DNA of 7,595 bases, from the NCBI GenBank assembly GCA_003217835.1, contig QHMQ01000029.1, positions 1-7,595 of the forward strand. The letters are read 5' to 3'. The notes under the pieces are model-generated. The model did not search any database, was not told the DNA's origin, and saw nothing but the letters and a program-made list of their open reading frames with translations. The DNA comes from Verrucomicrobiota bacterium (GTDB lineage Bacteria > Verrucomicrobiota > Verrucomicrobiia > Chthoniobacterales > UBA10450). A program made the position numbers and the translations under genes. How positions within the stretch are numbered: position 1 is the stretch's first letter; each line of letters begins with the position of its first letter. Positions 1-5,433 of the stretch are shown piece after piece.

Positions 1-1
1 C

Positions 2-1216
2 GCAGAAGATCGGCAATTATTCGCGGCCATGCTCGACAAACTCGGCTTGCGCCAGACCCCCAGCGGCTCAGCCGTGACGACCGACGAAGCGGCCGCGATT
101 GCAAACAAGACCGGGTACCCGGTGCTCGTTCGACCATCCTTCGTGCTCGGAGGACGCGCCATGGAGCTTGTCTACAACGAGGAAGATCTTCGCCGTTACA
201 TGGCGAGTGCAATCGAAGTGACACCGAACCGGCCAGTGCTCGTTGATCGTTTTCTAGAAGACGCAATCGAAGTGGATGTGGACTGTATTTCTGATGGCAA
301 GGTCACGGTGATCGGCGCGATCATGGAGCACATCGAAGAAGCTGGTATTCATAGCGGCGATAGCGCTTGTGTGATTCCGACGTTCTCGTTGCCGCAAAAA
401 GTTCTCGATGAAATTTCTGCGGCGACGAAAGCAATGGCCCGGGAGTTGAACGTGCGGGGTTTGATGAATGTGCAATTCGCGGTGAAAGGCGAAGATGTCT
501 ATGTCCTTGAAGTGAACCCGCGCGCATCGCGCACCATTCCGTTCGTGAGCAAGGCAATCGGAGTCCCACTGGCCAAGCTGGCCGCGAAAGTGATGGCCGG
601 AAAATCCTTGCCTGAGCTCGGATTCACCACGGAAATCGTGCCGAAGCATTATTCGGTTAAAGAAGCAGTCTTCCCGTTTCTACGTTATGAAGGCGTAGAT
701 ATTTCGCTCGGCCCCGAGATGAAATCGACCGGCGAAGTCATGGGAATGGATGTCGATCTTGGGCTCGCCTATGCTAAATCGCAGATGGCCGCCCCGCCGC
801 CCTTGCCCACCGGCGGAAACGTTTTCGTCAGCGTAAAGGACAGCGATAAGCAGGCTGTTGTCCCAGTCGTGCGTGAATTTGTGAGGCTCGGGTTCGGAAT
901 CATCGCCACCGCCGGCACATTTGGTGTGTTGGCGGCAGCGAAAATCCCAGTCACGAAAGTTTTCAAGCTGCGGGAAGGCCGCCCGAACGTTCTCGATCGG
1001 GTAAAGAATGGCGATATCAAATTCATCATCAACACGCCAAGCGGCAAAATTCCGCGCGAGGACGAAGTTCGCATCCGCAATGCCTCTCTCGCCCAGCGGA
1101 TCCCGATCATGACGACGGTGCGGGCCGCCCTGGCCAGTGCGAACGGAATCCGCTCGTTGCAAAAGCGCAAATTGCACGTGCGCAGTTTACAGGAGTACCA
1201 CGTCAAGACGCTGTAG
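2..1216 (+). CDS. carB: Carbamoyl-phosphate synthase large subunit, C-terminal part (5' truncated by window edge)
   Basis: CarB makes carbamoyl phosphate from bicarbonate, ATP and ammonia delivered by the glutaminase subunit CarA, feeding arginine and pyrimidine synthesis in the cytoplasm. The frame is already open at base 2 (reading AEDRQLFAAM), so the ATG at 29 is internal; about 404 C-terminal residues of a roughly 1070-residue protein are present. The first two thirds are the second ATP-grasp domain: RPSFVLGGRAMELVY (about 140-190), HIEEAGIHSGDSACV (about 330-375) and the metal/ATP-binding EVNPRASRTIPFVSKA (about 510-560). From about 810 onward is the MGS-like allosteric domain (GNVFVSVKDSDK, IIATAGTFGVL, IINTPSGK), which in E. 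coli binds UMP/ornithine. The end QEYH-VKTL and its TAG stop lie inside repeat element A. Identity is firm; only the N-terminal half cannot be judged. Confidence 0.97.
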   Translation, partial: AEDRQLFAAMLDKLGLRQTPSGSAVTTDEAAAIANKTGYPVLVRPSFVLGGRAMELVYNEEDLRRYMASAIEVTPNRPVLVDRFLEDAIEVDVDCISDGKVTVIGAIMEHIEEAGIHSGDSACVIPTFSLPQKVLDEISAATKAMARELNVRGLMNVQFAVKGEDVYVLEVNPRASRTIPFVSKAIGVPLAKLAAKVMAGKSLPELGFTTEIVPKHYSVKEAVFPFLRYEGVDISLGPEMKSTGEVMGMDVDLGLAYAKSQMAAPPPLPTGGNVFVSVKDSDKQAVVPVVREFVRLGFGIIATAGTFGVLAAAKIPVTKVFKLREGRPNVLDRVKNGDIKFIINTPSGKIPREDEVRIRNASLAQRIPIMTTVRAALASANGIRSLQKRKLHVRSLQEYHVKTL

Positions 1217-1270
1217 CGGCAGCCATGCCGGCTGCATCTTACTCAGCAGGCGCCACGCCTGCCTCTACAG
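1211..1270. repeat. Composite double-hairpin element A (CTGTAG...CTACAG)
   Basis: A 60-bp intergenic element with perfect 6-bp terminal inverted repeats, CTGTAG at 1211-1216 and CTACAG at 1265-1270. Inside are two hairpins: GCAGCC (1219-1224)/GGCTGC (1230-1235) with a 5-nt loop, and GCAGGCG (1246-1252)/CGCCTGC (1256-1262) with loop CCA. The first hairpin has a competing stem, CGGCA (1217-1221)/TGCCG (1226-1230). The left terminus encodes the last codon (CTG) and TAG stop of carB. No T-tract follows, so it does not look like a classical intrinsic terminator. It matches elements B and C in architecture, not in stem sequence. Mobility or function is unknown. Confidence 0.75.
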
Positions 1271-1310
1271 TTCGCCGTGACAGCACCTCCGCTTCGTGGC
1301 ACTTGTCAGA

Positions 1311-1916
1311 ATGAAGTTGTCGATCTTAGCGGTTGTGCTGTTGCTGAGATCAGCGCTTTTTGCCGCTGAAGAAAACAAGGAAAATCCTCCAATGAATGCA
1401 TCCAACGAAGTCGCAGTCATCAAAACGAGTGAAGGGGATATGGTCGTGCAGTTCTGGAACGACGCTGCTCCCAATACGATCGAGAACTTCAAAAAACTGG
1501 CGCGTTCTGGTTTTTACGACGGCACAATTTTCCATCGCATCGTCAAGGGGTTCATGATCCAGGGCGGCGATCCAAACTCGAAAGATCTCGGCAAAGAAAG
1601 CAGCTATGGAGAAGGCGGACCGGGTTACAAAATCAAAGCGGAATTCAATGACCGCTCCCACGAGCACGGCGTCATCTCCATGGCGCGCAGTTCCGATCCG
1701 GATTCAGCCGGATCGCAATTCTTCATCTGTCTCGCGAGCGTGCCGCGGCTGGACCATCAATACACGATATTTGGTAGGTTGATCAAAGGCGATGACGTGC
1801 TGGAAAAAATCGGTGACACGCCTGTGACAAGAAGCAGCAAGGGCGAGAACAGCAAACCGACGAAGCGCGTGGTGATCGAAAGCATCAAGATTGTCCCGGC
1901 TGATTCGATCAAGTAG
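1311..1916 (+). CDS. Cyclophilin-type peptidyl-prolyl cis-trans isomerase, probably exported
   Basis: Catalyses cis-trans isomerisation of prolyl bonds to help protein folding. Counting from ATG 1311 (201 aa), residues 1-19 look like a signal peptide (MKLSILAVVLLLRSALFA, A-A before EEN), followed by a short charged linker and the cyclophilin fold. Visible active-site residues are R76 in FHRI, F81 and Q84 in GFMIQGGDP, and Q136-F138 in AGSQFFI; YTIFG (151-155) is the usual late strand. ATG 1311 was chosen over the in-frame GTG at 1296 because it places the signal peptide at the N-terminus. A second in-frame ATG at 1392 (MNASNEVAV), with AAGG about 11 nt upstream, would give a cytoplasmic form. 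The next gene begins 4 nt after the stop, suggesting co-transcription. The family is clear; the substrate is unknown. Confidence 0.93.
   Translation: MKLSILAVVLLLRSALFAAEENKENPPMNASNEVAVIKTSEGDMVVQFWNDAAPNTIENFKKLARSGFYDGTIFHRIVKGFMIQGGDPNSKDLGKESSYGEGGPGYKIKAEFNDRSHEHGVISMARSSDPDSAGSQFFICLASVPRLDHQYTIFGRLIKGDDVLEKIGDTPVTRSSKGENSKPTKRVVIESIKIVPADSIK
1392..1394 (+). promoter_or_regulatory. Possible internal translation start of the cyclophilin (signal-less form)
   Basis: An in-frame ATG at codon 28 sits just after the signal peptide and linker and just before the conserved cyclophilin core. AAGG at 1377-1380 precedes it by 11 nt, slightly far for a Shine-Dalgarno. The purine-rich match is better than anything directly upstream of ATG 1311. 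It could give a cytoplasmic isoform or even be the only real start, but the well-formed signal sequence upstream argues against the latter. Confidence 0.3.
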
Positions 1917-1920
1917 CACA

Positions 1921-2760
1921 ATGTCGGATCGCACATCTCGCGTTGCGCTCATCCAGATGCGATGCGGCGCGAAGCCTGAGGAGAATTTCTCGCGGGCAGT
2001 CGCTTTCATCCGCGATGCCGCCAAGCAGGGTGCGCAGATCATTTGTTTGCCGGAACTTTTCCGGTCACAATATTTCTGCCAGAGCGAAGATCATAAAAGC
2101 TTCGAACTGGCCGAAGAAATTCCCGGAAGATCCACATCGGCGTTGGGAAATGTCGCGCGGGAGAATGGCATCGTAATCATCGCGTCGCTCTTCGAGAAAC
2201 GCAGCGCGGGCGTATATCACAACACCGCGGTAATCATCAACGGCGACGGAGAGTTGCTCGGAAAGTATCGCAAGATGCACATTCCAGATGATCCTCTTTA
2301 TCACGAGAAATTTTACTTTACGCCAGGCGATCTTGGATTTCAGGCGTGGCCAACGGCACAGGGAAAGATAGGCGTCTGCGTCTGTTGGGACCAATGGTAT
2401 CCGGAAGCGGCGCGACTTACCGCCCTGCGCGGTGCGGAGATTTTATTTTATGCCCAATATTCTGCCTGGGAGACGATCCAGCGCAGCCACGCCATTGCGA
2501 ATGGTTGTTATGTCGCAGCCGCGAATCGCGTCGGCCACGAAGCGCCTTCGGGCGGCGACGGAATCGAGTTTTGGGGACAAAGCTTTGTTGCGGCGCCGAC
2601 TGGCGAAATCATTGCCAAAGGTTCGGTAGATCGAGAAGAGATCGTGATTGCCGACGTGGAATGGGATCGCGTGAACGAACATCGGACGCATTGGCCATTT
2701 TTGCGCGACCGACGCGTCGATGCTTACTCGGGAATCGAGCAACGGCTGCTCGATTCATAG
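1921..2760 (+). CDS. aguB: N-carbamoylputrescine amidase (nitrilase superfamily), with an apparent internal deletion
   Basis: Hydrolyses N-carbamoylputrescine to putrescine, CO2 and ammonia, the last step of the agmatine deiminase route. Numbering from ATG 1921 (279 aa), the nitrilase triad is E45 (CLPELF), K118 (YRKMHIPDD) and C155 (VCWDQWYPEAAR); CWDQW plus IQRSHAIANG (186-195) and the FWGQSFVAAPTGEI block (216-229) point to the N-carbamoylputrescine branch. ATG 1921 was chosen over the open frame back to TTG 1891 because it lies 4 nt after the cyclophilin stop and the conserved strand (RVALIQMRCG) starts right after it. Odd point: after GAEILFY (ending Y177) the frame goes straight to AQYSAWETIQ, whereas the family normally has a PTAIG-type loop and about 15-20 more residues here. 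The total is correspondingly short of the usual 290-300. The partner agmatine deiminase (aguA) is not in the window. Confidence 0.9.
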   Translation: MSDRTSRVALIQMRCGAKPEENFSRAVAFIRDAAKQGAQIICLPELFRSQYFCQSEDHKSFELAEEIPGRSTSALGNVARENGIVIIASLFEKRSAGVYHNTAVIINGDGELLGKYRKMHIPDDPLYHEKFYFTPGDLGFQAWPTAQGKIGVCVCWDQWYPEAARLTALRGAEILFYAQYSAWETIQRSHAIANGCYVAAANRVGHEAPSGGDGIEFWGQSFVAAPTGEIIAKGSVDREEIVIADVEWDRVNEHRTHWPFLRDRRVDAYSGIEQRLLDS

Positions 2761-2795
2761 TTTCATCTTGTCCAGAAGCGCCGTAACGTTTCGCC

Positions 2796-3305
2796 ATGAA
2801 AACAATAGTTATTTTTCTGAGCACGCTGTGCGCTCTGACAGCTTTCGCGCACGCGCAAGATGTCACGAAGGCGACCGCGACTTTGGAGCCGAAATCAGGG
2901 AGCCAGGTTGCTGGCACGGTCACGTTCACAAAGACTGGCGACGAAGTGCGCGTCGTTGCCGACGTCCAAAACCTCAAACCGGGCAAGCACGGTATCCACA
3001 TACACGAGAAAGGCGATTGCTCGGCGCCGGATGCGATGTCGGCAGGCGCGCATTTCAATCCGACGCATCAACACCACGACGGGCCGACGGGGACGGAGCG
3101 TCACGTCGGCGATTTCGGCAATATTGAAGCTGATGCTTCCGGCAAGGGGCACCTCAAATGGAAAGGGAAACTCGATCTGAGCGGTCCAAATTCGATCATT
3201 GGAAAATCTGTAGTCGTGCATGAAAAAGAGGACGACTTGAAAACCGATCCGGCAGGCAACTCGGGTGCGAGGTTCGCCTGTGGCGTGATTGAAGCGGTGA
3301 AGTAA
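2796..3305 (+). CDS. sodC: Superoxide dismutase [Cu-Zn], exported
   Basis: Dismutates superoxide to hydrogen peroxide and oxygen, in the periplasm or outside the cell. The 169-residue product starts with a signal peptide (residues 1-20, ending AFAHA before QDV); there is no convincing lipobox. All metal sites can be mapped against human SOD1: copper ligands H68, H70 (HGIHIHE) and H142 (VVVHE); bridging H86 (GAHFNP); zinc ligands H94, H103 and D106 (ERHVGDFGN); disulfide cysteines C75 and C162; and substrate-guiding R159 (GARFACGVI). It is therefore predicted to be fully active. It lies 35 nt after the amidase gene on the same strand and may share its transcript. No obvious Shine-Dalgarno precedes ATG 2796. 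Confidence 0.96.
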   Translation: MKTIVIFLSTLCALTAFAHAQDVTKATATLEPKSGSQVAGTVTFTKTGDEVRVVADVQNLKPGKHGIHIHEKGDCSAPDAMSAGAHFNPTHQHHDGPTGTERHVGDFGNIEADASGKGHLKWKGKLDLSGPNSIIGKSVVVHEKEDDLKTDPAGNSGARFACGVIEAVK

Positions 3306-3378
3306 TCCGCGCCCCAAATCATGTAACGGTTCGCACGCTGCCTCATCCTTGGCTCGTGGTAGTTGTATCCTCCGCCGC

Positions 3379-4434
3379 ATGGATTTAATGACGCTTACAG
3401 AAATCCGGAAAGCCGCACAAAACGGCGCGGTGCCGGCGCGCGTGCATGTCCAAGTGGAAAGTGCTGCGCCAAAACTGACACGCGAACAACAGCCATACTG
3501 CGAACTTGTTCTTGCCGACGCATGCGATCGCATGACGCTGCGTGTCTGGAGCGATCATCCTGCTTACAAGGCGTGCAGCGCGCTGACGACAGAGAATTTC
3601 ATGGAGCTGTCCGGCGATTTTCATCGACATTCGCAATACGGGCTCGAAGCACGCAAATGGACTGTGCGTCCGCTCACCGATCAGGAGAAAAACGAACTGC
3701 TGCAGGGTCCGGCGGATTTGCGCGCGAAACAGGGCGCAGACTGGGAATTTATTGCGCAAACGATCCAGACAATTGCCGATCCTCGTTTGCGTGCGTTGTG
3801 CGACGCGTTTCTAAAAGAGTGGGGCGATCGTTTTCGTCGCACTGCCGCCGCGCGCAACTATCATCACGCCCGCCGCGGCGGACTCGTCGAGCACACGGCG
3901 CAGATGATGCGCGTGGCGAAAGAAATCGTGCCGTTGTATCCGGAACTGAATCTCGATCTTTTGCTGGCCGGCATTCTCTTCCACGATTGCGGAAAGCTCT
4001 GGGAAAACCAGATGCCTGAAAATGGTTTTAACATGAGCTACGATGAACGCGGCGAGCTCATGGGTCACATCTCCATCGGCCTCGAGCTGGTCAATTCGCT
4101 CTGGCGAAAAATTCTCTCGGAAAATTCGACGGCTTGGAAGGACCTCGTTCCCGCTTCGGAGGACGTTCGTCTGCATCTGCTTCACTTAATTGGCGCACAT
4201 CATGGCGAGCCTCAATTCGGTTCGCCAGTCAGCCCGAAAACGCCCGAAGCGATGGCGCTCCATTACATCGACAATCTCGATGCGCGCTTGGAAATGTTCG
4301 CCGCCGGATACACGACGGCCAAACCGCTTGCCGCCCGGATTTTCGATCGGGTTCGGCCGTTGCCGGGGAATTTGGTGAAATCGCTCGATAAATTCTCACC
4401 CAAGCCGCCATCGAAAGACGGAACGCTGCTGTAG
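3379..4434 (+). CDS. OB-fold/HD-domain protein, YhaM-like 3'-5' exoribonuclease
   Basis: Probably a metal-dependent 3'-5' exonuclease acting on RNA (or ssDNA) in the cytoplasm, by similarity of layout to Bacillus YhaM. Numbering from ATG 3379 (351 aa): residues about 18-100 form an OB-like nucleic-acid-binding domain (VPARVHVQVESA, CELVLADACDRMTLRVW), followed by a helical linker and the HD domain at about 155-310. Candidate metal ligands are H162/H163 (NYHHARRGGLVEHT), H172, H202-D203 (LFHDCGKLWE), H230 (GHISIG), H274-H275 (GAHHGEPQFGSP) and D298/D301 (YIDNLDARLE). Upstream TTG 3349 is in frame but adds a non-conserved RGSCILRR stretch; ATG 3388 is also possible. The last Leu codon and TAG stop are provided by repeat element B. 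The gene converges with the methyltransferase. Substrate specificity is inferred, not seen. Confidence 0.85.
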   Translation: MDLMTLTEIRKAAQNGAVPARVHVQVESAAPKLTREQQPYCELVLADACDRMTLRVWSDHPAYKACSALTTENFMELSGDFHRHSQYGLEARKWTVRPLTDQEKNELLQGPADLRAKQGADWEFIAQTIQTIADPRLRALCDAFLKEWGDRFRRTAAARNYHHARRGGLVEHTAQMMRVAKEIVPLYPELNLDLLLAGILFHDCGKLWENQMPENGFNMSYDERGELMGHISIGLELVNSLWRKILSENSTAWKDLVPASEDVRLHLLHLIGAHHGEPQFGSPVSPKTPEAMALHYIDNLDARLEMFAAGYTTAKPLAARIFDRVRPLPGNLVKSLDKFSPKPPSKDGTLL

Positions 4435-4480
4435 GGGACGCCATTGGCGTCCTGTGGGAAGCAGACTGCTTCTCCTATAA
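4429..4480. repeat. Composite double-hairpin element B between convergent genes
   Basis: Begins CTGTAG (4429-4434) and ends CTATAA (4475-4480), an imperfect inverse of the start with TAGG/CCTA pairing just inside. Hairpin 1 is GGACGCC (4436-4442)/GGCGTCC (4446-4452) with loop ATT; hairpin 2 is GAAGCA (4458-4463)/TGCTTC (4467-4472) with loop GAC. Both flanking genes end inside it: TAG 4432-4434 stops the HD gene on +, and TAG (complement of 4475-4477) stops the methyltransferase on -. The whole convergent intergenic space is therefore this element. It might work as a bidirectional transcript end, but no T-tract is present on either side. Confidence 0.75.
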
Positions 4481-5296
4481 AGCAAGGCGGCGCTTCGCTT
4501 CGGCCAGATAGGTCTTGTCGATTTCGAAGCCGACAAATTTTTTCACGCCACTGCGCTGCGCAGCGACGGCTGAATTTCCGATCCCAAGAAATGGATCGAG
4601 CATCGTCTGTACGCGCGATACTCCGTGCAATTTGATGCACCATTCGGCTAACTGCACCGGAAACGTTGCCGGATGCGGTCGCTCCTTCGCACGGCTTTGA
4701 ATCGTTTCGTAAGGAATGAACCACGTATTTCCTCTGCATCGCAGGTCGCTTCCGCGCGTATGCGACCAGCGAGAAATATTGCTTTTGTCCTGATACGGAA
4801 CTCCAAGCGCGAGCCGGTCAATTTCGACCTGACCGGTCTTCGTGAAATGAAAAATGTATTCGTGACAGTCGTTTAGAAATCGCTTCGAGCTGATGGGTTT
4901 GAAATGTCCGCACGAGCGGACATCACCATCACGATCTTCAATCGTAATCGATTTGATCCAGTGAATTGTGTTCTGCAAGACAAGGAGATCGCGCAATTCG
5001 ATTACGATTTCGTGGGGCAACATCGGGTTCGATGGCGCAGATCCGATGTTGAGAAAAAATGAGCCACTCGGCTTCAGGATTCTTTGCACTTGTGAGGCCC
5101 ATCCTCCACACCAATTCAAGTACGATTGTCGATCTTGTCGGTCGTAAAATTTACCGTAACGAACGCCGAGATTGTATGGCGGCGACGTCACGACAAGATC
5201 GACATGTTCATCCGGGAGTTTAGCCAGTCCCTTCAGACAATCTTCGCGGCAGAGATGGAATCGAGTCACGAAAGGAAACTGACCGAAGTCGTTCAA
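4475..5296 (-). CDS. Orphan site-specific DNA methyltransferase, beta class (N4-cytosine or N6-adenine)
   Basis: Transfers a methyl group from S-adenosylmethionine to an exocyclic amino group in a specific DNA site. The order of motifs is beta class: catalytic motif IV TSPPYN at residues 37-42, a central target-recognition region, motif X-like HPATFPVQLAEWC (208-220), SAM-binding motif I DPFLGIG (234-240) and motif II GFEID (256-260). SPPY is common in m4C enzymes but also occurs in m6A ones, so the base cannot be decided. At 273 aa it looks complete. No ATG is available near the N-terminus: the frame allows TTG 5296 or GTG 5269 (giving TRFHLCREDC), neither with a Shine-Dalgarno. The frame stays open upstream to a TAG in element C. 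No restriction endonuclease is seen nearby. GC is about 40-50% in hand-counted 60-nt lines, lower than its neighbours. It is flanked on both sides by repeat elements. Confidence 0.92.
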   Translation of the reverse strand: MNDFGQFPFVTRFHLCREDCLKGLAKLPDEHVDLVVTSPPYNLGVRYGKFYDRQDRQSYLNWCGGWASQVQRILKPSGSFFLNIGSAPSNPMLPHEIVIELRDLLVLQNTIHWIKSITIEDRDGDVRSCGHFKPISSKRFLNDCHEYIFHFTKTGQVEIDRLALGVPYQDKSNISRWSHTRGSDLRCRGNTWFIPYETIQSRAKERPHPATFPVQLAEWCIKLHGVSRVQTMLDPFLGIGNSAVAAQRSGVKKFVGFEIDKTYLAEAKRRLAL

Positions 5297-5311
5297 TTCG
5301 TACAGCGGAAA

Positions 5312-5362
5312 CTGTAGCCGGCGTCGTTGACGCCCGACCGCGATCAGCGATCGCGGCTACAA
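5312..5362. repeat. Composite double-hairpin element C between divergent genes
   Basis: Starts CTGTAG (5312-5317) and ends CTACAA (5357-5362); TGTAGCC (5313-5319) and GGCTACA (5355-5361) form a perfect 7-bp terminal inverted repeat. Hairpin 1 is GGCGTC (5320-5325)/GACGCC (5329-5334) with loop GTT. Hairpin 2 is CCGCGATC (5338-5345)/GATCGCGG (5349-5356) with loop AGC. It fills most of the gap between the start of the methyltransferase (-) and thiG (+), so it could influence expression of either. It is the cleanest of the three copies in the window. Confidence 0.78.
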
Positions 5363-5433
5363 CCATTCGTGCCATGGCGGGATGTCCGTGTTACGAATTC
5401 GCGAGTGCCGATAAATTCGTTTATGTTTTCCCA

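Noticed and set aside
254..1206. Several minus-strand frames opposite carB
   Set aside because: carB is strongly conserved throughout this stretch and the antisense products show no domain or signal.
2895..3533. Minus-strand frame spanning sodC and the start of the HD gene
   Set aside because: It runs antisense across two genes with intact conserved motifs, including all SOD metal ligands, and its translation has no recognisable feature.
4475..5296. Restriction-modification system
   Set aside because: Only the methyltransferase is present. Neighbours are a YhaM-like HD protein and ThiG, neither a restriction endonuclease, so it is treated as an orphan.
5126..5317. Plus-strand frame ending at the TAG of element C
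   Set aside because: It is antisense to the conserved N-terminal half of the methyltransferase, including motif IV. Its stop coincides with the element only because the element terminus contains TAG.
1211..5362. Elements A-C as ordinary intrinsic terminators
   Set aside because: None is followed by a T-tract on the relevant strand, and element C sits between divergent gene starts, so simple termination does not explain the family.
1211..5362. CRISPR array
   Set aside because: The repeats are kilobases apart, have no regular spacers and do not share internal sequence; no cas genes are visible.
5312..5433. TPP riboswitch before thiG
   Set aside because: The conserved CUGAGA and ACCUGAUC-like THI-box segments are not present in the short leader.
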